Positions 1 to 5,457 are shown, counted from the stretch's first letter. The stretch: 6,741 bases of DNA from Deltaproteobacteria bacterium RBG_13_52_11 (GCA_001797745.1 MGQF01000015.1:19563-26303), one strand, 5' to 3'. Numbers and translations are program-made. Notes: generated by a model not told the origin, from the sequence alone.

Positions 1-588
1 CTCGAAGATCCCTGGCTGATCGCTGCAAGGCTTTATAATCCCTGCTATATCGGTGGCTGGAGCGCCGCTGAATACTGGAATCTTACGGAGCAAATTTTCC
101 GTACTGTCGTGGTTTTGACAACTCAGAAGCCGAGAGACCGCAGTCCAATAGTAAACGGCACAAATTTCATGTTGCGTACTATTTCAGAAAAAGCCATGTT
201 CGGTTTAAAACCAGTATGGAGAGGCCGAATAAAGGTATCTGTTTCTGATCCAACGCGTACCATACTTGATATGCTCAGTGATCCACGTTTAGGTGGCGGG
301 ATACGTTCTACCACAGATATGCTGAGCAATTACTTGTATTCCGAGAATAAGAATTTGGAACTATTGATTGAATATGCAGAACGCCTGAACAACGGTGCCG
401 TTTTTAAACGTCTGGGCTTTCTGTTGGAAAGGGCAGCTCCCAATGAGGTCGAACAAATTGATAAATGCCGAAACAAACTCACAGCTGGAAACGCAAAATT
501 AGATTCACAACTTGCTGCTGATAAATTGGTTACCCGATGGAGACTATGGATACCGAATAGTTGGGCAAAGGAGCGCCAGGTTGATTGA
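1..588 (+). CDS. abiEi: AbiEi-family type IV antitoxin, C-terminal part (5' truncated by window edge)
   Basis: The frame is open from the first base to the stop at 586-588 and shows 195 residues; the N-terminal winged-helix DNA-binding domain expected in this family would lie off the left edge. What is visible fits the middle and C-terminal AbiEi domain: a 'YIGGWSAAEYWNLTEQ' segment near visible residues 16-31 (family theme Y-x-S/G-x-x-x-A-x-x-x-x-x-L-T-x-Q) and 'DPTRTILDMLSDPRLGGGI' near residues 83-101, matching the conserved D-x-x-R-T-x-x-D region. In the known systems AbiEi represses its own promoter and counters the AbiEii nucleotidyltransferase toxin without direct binding. The gene overlaps the toxin gene by 8 nt in the order antitoxin-toxin, as expected for an abiE operon. 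Family assignment rests on recalled motifs plus context. An internal GTG at 109 could be mistaken for the start, but the preceding 36 codons fit the family, so it is not. Confidence 0.82.
   Translation, partial: LEDPWLIAARLYNPCYIGGWSAAEYWNLTEQIFRTVVVLTTQKPRDRSPIVNGTNFMLRTISEKAMFGLKPVWRGRIKVSVSDPTRTILDMLSDPRLGGGIRSTTDMLSNYLYSENKNLELLIEYAERLNNGAVFKRLGFLLERAAPNEVEQIDKCRNKLTAGNAKLDSQLAADKLVTRWRLWIPNSWAKERQVD
567..573 (+). promoter_or_regulatory. Strong Shine-Dalgarno for the AbiEii toxin, inside abiEi
   Basis: AAAGGAG lies 7 nt before the TTG at 581 and within the last codons of abiEi. It decides the toxin start: the encoded N-terminus then reads M-I-D-R-Q-E-I, the usual beginning of this AbiEii subfamily. 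The placement suggests translational coupling, with ribosomes finishing the antitoxin reinitiating on the toxin. Confidence 0.7.
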
Positions 589-2014
589 CAGACAGGAAAT
601 AATGGATTTTTCCAGAGAATTCAGTCTGAGCGCGAACGTTATTGAGAAGGATTATGTGATTGGTTGGATGCTTGCAGGCATATCGGACCATTCTGAGTTA
701 GGTTCGAACTGGGTTTTTAAAGGTGGAACGTGTTTGAAAAAATGTTTTTTTGAGACATATCGATTCTCTGAAGATTTAGATTTCACTCTAACTAATTCAG
801 AACACCTAAACCATACATTTCTTGTAAATGCTTTCAAGAAAATTTCTGAATGGATTTACGATAAAGCGGGCATAGAAATACCAAGGGAAACCATTAGCTT
901 TGAAATCTACAAAAATCCACGTGGTGGCATCTCAGCCCAAGGCCGCATTGGTTATCGGGGCCCAATGCAACCACGAGGTGATCCGCCTCGCATCAAGCTA
1001 GATTTAACCACCGATGAGAAAGTAGCCTTAGACCCCTCTATTCGGGAAGTCCATCATCCATATTCCGATAGACCAGACGGCGGGATACACATCCAATGCT
1101 ATAGCTTTGAGGAAATATTTGCAGAAAAATTAAGGGCGTTGACAGAGCGTGAGCGTCCCCGCGATCTCTATGATGTAATACACATCTATCATCATGTTGA
1201 GCCGAATCTTGATCGCACTCTTGTTTTAAGTACACTCGAAACAAAGTGTGCATTCAAGGGCATAGATGTCCCGAAAATGGACGCCCTTGAAAACCAACCG
1301 GAGCGTGCAGAGCTAAAGAGCGAATGGGCAAATATGCTGGCGCATCAGTTGCCAGTGCTACCGGCATTTGAACAATTCTGGCAAGAGTTACCTGAGGTTT
1401 TAAAATGGTTATACGGTGAGGCCGTAAAGATATCGCAACCGACAATCCCCCCTATGGGGCAATCGATAGATGAGACATGGCGTCCACCGTCCATGGCCCA
1501 GGCATGGCACACAACTTCTCCGCTTGAGATAATCCGATTCGCGGCAGCAAACCGGCTTTGTGTCGATCTTGCCTATCAAAACAGGCGTCGTTTAATAGAG
1601 CCATATTCCTTACGCCGGACACGAGATGGATATCTTCTGTTATTTGCCATTAAACATCAGACGCACGAAAATAGATTCTACCGAGTCGATCGTATCCAAG
1701 GGGCTGAAGTTACAAAGGAGCCATTTACACCTCAGTACGTAGTTGAGCTGACACAATCTGGACCTATTTCTGCACAACCACTTGCTAAAAGATCAACTAT
1801 CCCTAGCATAAGCGGACCACACACTGCTCGAAGAAAACGCAGCCGTCCTGCTACTGGAACGCCAAGGTTTGGCCCCAAATATGTTTTTAAGTGCGCCATA
1901 TGTGGCAAGCAATTTATTCGTAAATCATACAAGGCATCACTTAATCCCCACAAGAACAAACAGGGATATTCGTGTCCAGGCCGCACAGGAATTTACATCA
2001 CCACAAAATATTAA
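581..2014 (+). CDS. abiEii: AbiEii/AbiGii-family nucleotidyltransferase toxin with WYL-like and zinc-binding C-terminal domains
   Basis: This 477-residue protein is the toxin of a type IV toxin-antitoxin and phage-abortive-infection system; studied homologues are NTP-dependent nucleotidyltransferases that arrest growth. Core motifs: G48-G49-T50 followed by R61-x-S63-x-D65-L66-D67 (nucleotide and metal binding), K139-L-D141 (third carboxylate), then E182-K183 and R192-P-R-D195-L-Y-D198, typical of the family's later motifs. All look intact, so the enzyme is probably active. Residues about 313-391 resemble a WYL domain (R-x-x-I-E-P-Y-S and Y-R-V-D-R-I patterns). The tail has C438-x2-C441, H457 and C465, likely a C2HC zinc site. 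Start: TTG 581, behind AAAGGAG and 8 nt inside abiEi; an in-frame TTG at 512 is possible, but would add residues unlike the family and lacks a good ribosome binding site. The 3' end abuts a namZ remnant. The core call is firm; the WYL call is by pattern only. Confidence 0.88.
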   Translation: MIDRQEIMDFSREFSLSANVIEKDYVIGWMLAGISDHSELGSNWVFKGGTCLKKCFFETYRFSEDLDFTLTNSEHLNHTFLVNAFKKISEWIYDKAGIEIPRETISFEIYKNPRGGISAQGRIGYRGPMQPRGDPPRIKLDLTTDEKVALDPSIREVHHPYSDRPDGGIHIQCYSFEEIFAEKLRALTERERPRDLYDVIHIYHHVEPNLDRTLVLSTLETKCAFKGIDVPKMDALENQPERAELKSEWANMLAHQLPVLPAFEQFWQELPEVLKWLYGEAVKISQPTIPPMGQSIDETWRPPSMAQAWHTTSPLEIIRFAAANRLCVDLAYQNRRRLIEPYSLRRTRDGYLLLFAIKHQTHENRFYRVDRIQGAEVTKEPFTPQYVVELTQSGPISAQPLAKRSTIPSISGPHTARRKRSRPATGTPRFGPKYVFKCAICGKQFIRKSYKASLNPHKNKQGYSCPGRTGIYITTKY

Positions 2015-2017
2015 GAA

Positions 2018-2266
2018 TTCCGTGACAGGTCTCGCCTTGAAATATAAGTTAACCACAAACTTCAAGTCCGAATTCACAGTTCAAAACCGGCGCTCCCCCC
2101 ACCCTATGAATATGAGTTTGAAAAACCCCCTATCGACATCATCGCCGGCGATGAGGTGATCCGAAAGGGGTTGGAGCAGGGAAGGGACCTGGATAAGATG
2201 GAGGCCGGTTGGCAAGAGGAGTTAAAAGGCTTTCTAGCAATCAGAAAGCAGTACTTACTATATTAA
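2018..2266 (+). pseudogene. namZ: 3' remnant of a namZ / DUF1343 exo-beta-N-acetylmuramidase gene, frameshifted
   Basis: Two adjoining frames together read like the last ~80 residues of a DUF1343 (NamZ/YbbC) protein. Codons in the frame of position 2019 give 'NSVTGLALKYKL' and 'NFKSEF'. From about 2096 the frame of position 2 gives 'PPYEYEFEKPPIDIIAGD', then 'AGWQEELKGFLAIRKQYLLY' and a stop at 2264-2266. The PPYEYE-x-E-K-x-P-I-D-I block and the terminal Y-L-L-Y are hallmarks of the family, which removes terminal MurNAc from peptidoglycan fragments. The frame change falls at a C-run near 2094-2100 and is consistent with loss of one base. No 5' part of the gene exists in the window: the sequence just upstream is the end of abiEii. 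So this is a dead 3' fragment left where foreign DNA replaced or interrupted namZ. The exact left boundary is uncertain by some 10-20 bases. Confidence 0.72.
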
Positions 2267-2308
2267 CTCGAATATGCAGCTTTTCTCCTATTTGATTATT
2301 GAAGTGAC

Positions 2309-3070
2309 ATGACCGAGCAACTCAGCAGAGAAGAAGCCATTAGGCTTATCAATAACGGTTTCGCTAAAGAGCTTGAATTACAAGCTCGACACTGCACGGC
2401 ACCTATTTTTTGGTATGACCCGCAGGCCCCGCGAGGTTCCCGGATTATAAACAATGGCACGATGTTCTTTTTACGACTTCCTAAGGCACTCATCGGAGTA
2501 ACTGCGGAGCATGTTTATCAAGGTTATCTTGATGAGGTCAATAAAAACGCCTCGATTCGATGTAGATTACATTCTTTGGAATTCGACTTCTGTAGCCGAT
2601 TGCGTGATCGCTCGAAAGAACTCGATTTAGCCACGTTCAATATTATTGAAGAAGACCTCTCTAAACTCAATCAAGTAGCTCACACGCCACCTCGAGATTG
2701 GCCTCCAAGTCTTATACAGCAAGGACGAGGTGTAATTTTCGTAGGATATCCAGGAATCTATCGTGAAGAAGAAGATACGAGGGTATACTGGACGCCTTAT
2801 TCCGCTGAGACAGTTACCCAAATTATAGCCGATGACCGGATTGTCGTCCAGTTTGAGCGCGAGTACCAAGTCAATCGAAAAGAAAAGATAGCGGCGACAC
2901 CTAATGTGTGGCTTGGCGGAATGAGCGGCTGCCCACTTTTCGGACTCTGGGAGTCGCCGATCGTTTACCTTCAAATTGCGGGCGTCTGCCTAGAGTTCAA
3001 CGCAGCACTTGAAATTGCTCGGTTTGTCCCCATTAATTACATACAAATCGATGGTAACATTAAGGGTTAA
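2309..3070 (+). CDS. Trypsin-fold serine protease-like protein, predicted cytosolic
   Basis: The product has 253 residues. I do not recognise a named family, but the order and context of three motifs point to a chymotrypsin/HtrA-like double beta-barrel: G63-V-T-A-E-H68-V (cf. T-A-A-H), E104-L-D106-L-A (cf. D-I-A), and G203-G-M-S206-G-C-P-L-F (cf. G-D-S-G-G-P). H68, D106 and S206 would be the catalytic triad. The position equivalent to chymotrypsin Asp194 is Met, which also varies in HtrA-type enzymes, and the second Gly after Ser is Cys. 'NNGTMFFLR' (residues 48-56) fits the first barrel strand. There is no signal peptide or membrane segment, so it should act in the cytosol; the substrate is unknown. 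ATG 2309 is preceded only by a weak GAAG. It stands alone on this strand, 42 nt after the namZ remnant, and is convergent with the HEPN gene. It could instead be an inactive peptidase-fold scaffold. Confidence 0.68.
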   Translation: MTEQLSREEAIRLINNGFAKELELQARHCTAPIFWYDPQAPRGSRIINNGTMFFLRLPKALIGVTAEHVYQGYLDEVNKNASIRCRLHSLEFDFCSRLRDRSKELDLATFNIIEEDLSKLNQVAHTPPRDWPPSLIQQGRGVIFVGYPGIYREEEDTRVYWTPYSAETVTQIIADDRIVVQFEREYQVNRKEKIAATPNVWLGGMSGCPLFGLWESPIVYLQIAGVCLEFNAALEIARFVPINYIQIDGNIKG

Positions 3071-3091
3071 AGAACCACTGATTCTAACCCT
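3063..3091 (+). terminator. Possible weak hairpin at the end of the protease-like gene
   Basis: AGGGTTA (3063-3069, covering the stop codon) can pair with TAACCCT (3085-3091), with an inner GAA/TTC pairing across a small bulge. It is followed by ATTTAA and not by a true T-run, so it is a poor intrinsic terminator at best. Confidence 0.22.
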
Positions 3092-3147
3092 ATTTAACAG
3101 AATTGGACATCGATAAAAATTGATTGATGCATCTTGTATTTAACAGA
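3091..3147 (+). repeat. Short direct repeat pair, TATTTAACAGA
   Basis: The 11-mer TATTTAACAGA occurs at 3091-3101 and again at 3137-3147, 46 nt apart start to start, in the AT-rich gap between the convergent protease-like and HEPN genes. The copies are short and could be chance in AT-rich DNA; a regulatory site or slippage duplication is possible. Confidence 0.3.
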
Positions 3148-3185
3148 TTTCCTCTTTCTGTCCTGAATTAACGATAAGTTCACCG

Positions 3186-3201
3186 GCGCGTCTTAACGCG
3201 C
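3186..3201. repeat. Perfect 6-bp GC-rich inverted repeat between convergent genes
   Basis: GCGCGT (3186-3191), loop CTTA, ACGCGC (3196-3201). It sits in otherwise AT-rich sequence about 25 nt past the HEPN stop codon. Neither side carries a T-run, so it is not a standard intrinsic terminator, though it could still stop or protect the 3' ends of the two convergent transcripts. Confidence 0.4.
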
Positions 3202-3226
3202 ATGCTTTGTACTCCTGGTTAAGTGT

Positions 3227-3709
3227 TTATTTTTTTCGTTTCCACATCACTATGCGACCACCTTTTTTAGTTCGATCTATTTTTTTAAATTCTTCTTGTA
3301 ATTTTTTGGGGAACTTAGCAAAAAGATAAAGCACAAAAGAATGAATTCTATCCCAATCTTCATCACCAATCTCTATCGCCTTGCGAGGATTGGGATAACG
3401 CAACCTCTCAAATTTGTCTAGTTTTTTTATTAATCTTTCCTGCTCATTGGTGAGAGAAATATCCTCTAAGCGTCTAAAAAGTAAACCTAATTTATGGACA
3501 CCAGGGAATTCGCCTTCACGGTTGAGAAGCATAGCCTTTAATATCATTTCAATACCAAGATGACTTAGATAGCCAGCAGAATCGTAAAGATCATAATGTT
3601 TTTCAAAGAGAACCTTTGCTGATTTTAGATGATCAACGGCATAATGCAGTAAATCTTTTTCGGTATAGCCATCTTTTTTAGTAAATTTGTGTGACCGTGA
3701 TATGCACAT
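3227..3709 (-). CDS. HEPN-domain protein
   Basis: Small, lysine-rich, all-helical protein of about 160 residues. The sequence fits the HEPN fold: a first helix 'LLHYAVDHLKSAKVLFE', a core helix 'HLGIEMILKAMLLN' (theme E-x-x-L-K-A-x-L), then 'GVHKLGLLFRRLE' (theme H-x-L-x-x-L) and 'ERLRYPNP', the R-Y-P element seen in many small HEPN proteins paired with nucleotidyltransferases. The ribonuclease signature R-x4-6-H of toxic HEPN proteins is not evident, so a binding or antitoxin-like role is as likely as RNA cleavage. Start is uncertain: an in-frame GTG at 3721 directly follows a stop codon, while ATG 3709 gives a product four residues shorter; neither has a clear ribosome binding site. The C-terminus is very basic (ends K-R-K-K). 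The gene is AT-rich with long T-runs on the plus strand, unlike the genes to its right, which suggests transfer. No small MNT partner gene is adjacent; the nearest nucleotidyltransferase is abiEii. Confidence 0.7.
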   Translation of the reverse strand: MCISRSHKFTKKDGYTEKDLLHYAVDHLKSAKVLFEKHYDLYDSAGYLSHLGIEMILKAMLLNREGEFPGVHKLGLLFRRLEDISLTNEQERLIKKLDKFERLRYPNPRKAIEIGDEDWDRIHSFVLYLFAKFPKKLQEEFKKIDRTKKGGRIVMWKRKK

Positions 3710-3841
3710 ATATGAGATCACTTAAATAAATGCCGAATAGATTCTTCAAAAAACGAGGTGCAGGACTTCTAAAGTGTTAATAAATGCTAAAAATTTATTA
3801 AATCAAACTATAGCTTCGAATAAGTAAGGAGTTGGCCTTCC

Positions 3842-4252
3842 TCAATCCTGATTCTCAATCTTCCATTTCTTATACCTATGCAAGTCTTGTCTGACCATGA
3901 GCAGGCATGCAGCGACAACTGCCGCGTCGTCGATCTGGCCGACCAAAGGGATGAAATCCGGGATGAGGTCAAAAGGGTTTAAGACGTAGAGAAAGCCCGC
4001 GACGATAGCGGCGATGGTCCAAAAGGGGATTTTTCTGTACCGGCCATGCCGGTAGTCCCGGACAACCGCGAAAAGCAGTTTAAAGTCGTCGACGAATTTT
4101 CCCAGCGGCCCGCCAGTCTCGAACCGCCTGCGGAGTTCCTCCGATTTGTTAAGGACGTTTTCTACATCCTGCTCAGTTACCTGCCGGGCATCTCTTGTAA
4201 CGATTGCCCTTGCTTGTTTCCGCGTGATCCCGTTATCTTTTCTGCTCTTCAT
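3842..4252 (-). CDS. DUF1232 (YkvA-like) small membrane protein
   Basis: The product has 136 residues. A hydrophobic segment at about 76-92 runs into 'NPFDLIPDFIPLVGQIDD' (residues 92-109), the signature of DUF1232 (theme Y-x-x-x-P-x-D-L-I-P-D-x-I-P-x-x-G-x-x-D-D), followed by a second hydrophobic stretch to about residue 120. The N-terminal 60 residues are charged and helical, the tail is basic ('RYKKWK'). The molecular function of DUF1232 is not known; members are small, membrane-linked and widespread. ATG 4252 lies 20 nt inside the end of the upstream metallo-hydrolase gene, with GAAGAAG nearby as a modest ribosome binding site, so both are probably co-transcribed and translationally coupled. 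Base composition resembles the metallo-hydrolase and not the HEPN gene, placing it on the native side of the boundary. Confidence 0.85.
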   Translation of the reverse strand: MKSRKDNGITRKQARAIVTRDARQVTEQDVENVLNKSEELRRRFETGGPLGKFVDDFKLLFAVVRDYRHGRYRKIPFWTIAAIVAGFLYVLNPFDLIPDFIPLVGQIDDAAVVAACLLMVRQDLHRYKKWKIENQD

Positions 4253-4928
4253 AGGTCTTCTTCAATCTGTCTCTCGTAAACGGCTTTCCATGACCGGGAT
4301 AAAAATATTCACAGCCGCTTTTCAATAATCGCTCCCAACTCCTCAGCAGCGCCTTTTGGTCATTGGCGTAGGGCGGGAATACGCTGTGCTTAAAGATATT
4401 GAAGAGGGTATCGCCAACGATTGCATGTTTTCCTTCAATGACGACACTCATAGAACCTGCGGTATGCCCGGGGGTCGGCAGGATGTATCCATCTATGCCA
4501 TATCCGTGCAAATCAAACCTCTTTGAGATCGTTATGTCAGGGGAAACGGGTGGATATTCGCCCAGCTTTTTTGCAAAGGCCCTGCCTATCGCAGACACGA
4601 TCTTTGAGAACCACATCGTCCCTTTTGGGAAAGCACAATACCCCTGTTTCAGACATCCGGCCTCTGCCTTGTGGACAAGGACCTTCGCCTCTGTGAAGTT
4701 TTTTAAGGCCTTTAAACTCCCGCAGTGATCATAGTGGGTATGGGTGAGAACAATCAGTTGTATATCATCAAGGGATAGCTTCATTCGCTCGAGGGCAGCT
4801 ACGATCTTCTTTTCCTTCTTTTTCATCCCGGCATCGATCAGAATGGCTCGCCTGCCGTTTGCCACAATATACGCATTTGATGTCCCCATGGGAATCGGGC
4901 AGATCCGGTTCGTATTTTTCTCTGCCAT
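4233..4928 (-). CDS. Metallo-beta-lactamase-fold hydrolase
   Basis: The 231-residue product carries all metal-binding motifs of the superfamily: T-H63-x-H65-x-D67-H68 (H-x-H-x-D-H), H155 in 'PTPGHTAGS', D173 in 'VGDTLF', and H213 in 'YPGHGKPF'. The order and spacing fit a glyoxalase II-like or general MBL-fold hydrolase with two metal ions, and there is no signal peptide. The substrate cannot be read from sequence; thioesters such as S-lactoylglutathione-type compounds, lactones or phosphoesters are all possible. Residues 86-136 form an insert rich in Lys, Phe and Gly between the H-x-H-x-D-H motif and the distal strands. ATG 4928 is preceded by AT-rich DNA with only a weak AGAG; that AT-rich stretch probably contains the promoter, but no clear -35/-10 pair stands out. 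The 3' end overlaps the DUF1232 gene by 20 nt. Confidence 0.9.
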   Translation of the reverse strand: MAEKNTNRICPIPMGTSNAYIVANGRRAILIDAGMKKKEKKIVAALERMKLSLDDIQLIVLTHTHYDHCGSLKALKNFTEAKVLVHKAEAGCLKQGYCAFPKGTMWFSKIVSAIGRAFAKKLGEYPPVSPDITISKRFDLHGYGIDGYILPTPGHTAGSMSVVIEGKHAIVGDTLFNIFKHSVFPPYANDQKALLRSWERLLKSGCEYFYPGHGKPFTRDRLKKTYEEQKR

Positions 4929-4993
4929 ATATTACTCTATTCTTATCTTCATTAATTATTGAATAAATTACCTAGAAAATACCACCGAAGAAC

Positions 4994-5016
4994 TCCCCTC
5001 CCCTGGCGGGAGGGGA
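4994..5016. repeat. GC-rich palindrome, first of a cluster (9-bp stem)
   Basis: TCCCCTCCC (4994-5002), loop CTGGC, GGGAGGGGA (5008-5016): a perfect 9-bp stem. A second purine arm, GGGGAGGGGGA at 5021-5031, could compete for the same pyrimidine arm. The look is that of dispersed intergenic palindromes found in many copies in some bacterial genomes; copy number cannot be judged here. Confidence 0.65.
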
Positions 5017-5030
5017 TGAAGGGGAGGGGG
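5008..5030 (+). other. Possible G-quadruplex motif (four G-tracts)
   Basis: Four plus-strand G-runs of 3, 4, 4 and 5 bases are separated by loops of 1, 5 and 1 bases, which meets the usual G3+N1-7 rule. It lies between fixX and the metallo-hydrolase gene, in the template strand of both. It overlaps the right arm of the neighbouring palindrome, so hairpin and quadruplex would exclude each other. Confidence 0.45.
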
Positions 5031-5059
5031 AATAAACGATCTTGCACACCCTCACCCCA

Positions 5060-5084
5060 ACCCTCTCCCATCTAGGGAGAGGGT
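5060..5084. repeat. GC-rich palindrome, second of the cluster (10-bp stem)
   Basis: ACCCTCTCCC (5060-5069), loop ATCTA, GGGAGAGGGT (5075-5084): a perfect 10-bp stem. It is preceded by CACCCTCACCCCA, together giving the CCTCACCCCAACCCTCTCCC pattern common in intergenic regions of several proteobacterial groups. It could act as a mRNA 3'-end stabiliser or weak terminator for the fix operon, since no T-run follows on either strand. Confidence 0.7.
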
Positions 5085-5102
5085 GAATGAGAAGTATTTT
5101 CT

Positions 5103-5115
5103 CCGCCCTTGGCGG
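5103..5115. repeat. Small palindrome, third of the cluster
   Basis: CCGCC (5103-5107), loop CTT, GGCGG (5111-5115). Only 5 bp, but nearest to the fixX stop codon (about 55 nt downstream on the minus strand). Weak alone; reported because it continues the hairpin series. Confidence 0.35.
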
Positions 5116-5170
5116 GATTCGTGGGTGGCACCCCGTCATGATGAATTGCTTAAAAAACGTAACATATGAA

Positions 5171-5452
5171 TCACCCGAACTTGTGGCTGATGCCGTACCC
5201 GCCTGTCGGGAACCGCCATTCGATATTGAGGTTAGGACAGCCGATGCGGCAGGAGCCGCACTCCAGGCACCCTTCGTAGGCGACGCTGACGTGATCCCGC
5301 TCCAGCCGGTATACATTGGCAGGGCAGAGGTAGAGACAGGGCTGCTCCTCGCAGTTGTCCAGGCACACTGCCCCGTCGATAATGCGGATGTGGGGCTCCT
5401 CCGCCACCCGGAACCGGTCGAGAAAGAGTTTATCCTCTATGCTTACCTTCAT
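5171..5452 (-). CDS. fixX: FixX/EtfX ferredoxin-like iron-sulfur protein
   Basis: The 93-residue product matches FixX in length and layout. C43-P-A starts the conserved 'CPA-x-V-Y' segment and C62-L-E-C65-G-S-C68-R-I gives the C-x2-C-x2-C motif; by analogy with ETF:quinone oxidoreductase, C43, C62, C65 and C68 bind a [4Fe-4S] cluster. The end 'IEWRFPTGGYGISHKFG' is the usual FixX C-terminus. Four more cysteines (C30, C34, C39, C72) make an eight-cysteine pattern that could hold a second [4Fe-4S] cluster, as reported for EtfX of some bifurcating EtfABCX complexes; short FixX proteins such as that of E. coli lack them. It should sit on FixC and relay electrons between flavin and quinone. ATG 5452 follows a good ribosome binding site. 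It lies 28 nt downstream of fixC, in the same operon. Confidence 0.92.
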   Translation of the reverse strand: MKVSIEDKLFLDRFRVAEEPHIRIIDGAVCLDNCEEQPCLYLCPANVYRLERDHVSVAYEGCLECGSCRIGCPNLNIEWRFPTGGYGISHKFG

Positions 5453-5457
5453 CGTGT

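Noticed and set aside
512..580. Upstream TTG start for abiEii, adding 23 residues
   Set aside because: No ribosome binding site, deep overlap with abiEi, and the added residues do not resemble the family; TTG 581 has an ideal SD and gives the usual N-terminus.
1869..2159. Open frame on the plus strand spanning the end of abiEii and the following gap
   Set aside because: Its first half is a shadow of abiEii and its middle is the first frame of the namZ remnant; it has no start or ribosome binding site of its own.
2627..2974. Minus-strand open frame of 115 codons inside the protease-like gene
   Set aside because: Antisense shadow with no recognisable motif; the plus strand carries a coherent trypsin-like triad.
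4994..5115. CRISPR array or intrinsic terminators in the repeat cluster
   Set aside because: The palindromes differ in sequence and spacing with no regular spacers, and no T-run follows any stem on either strand.
4972..5316. Minus-strand open frame covering the repeat cluster and part of fixX
   Set aside because: Low-complexity translation (Ser/Pro/Gly/Arg) from the palindromes and an out-of-frame reading of fixX.
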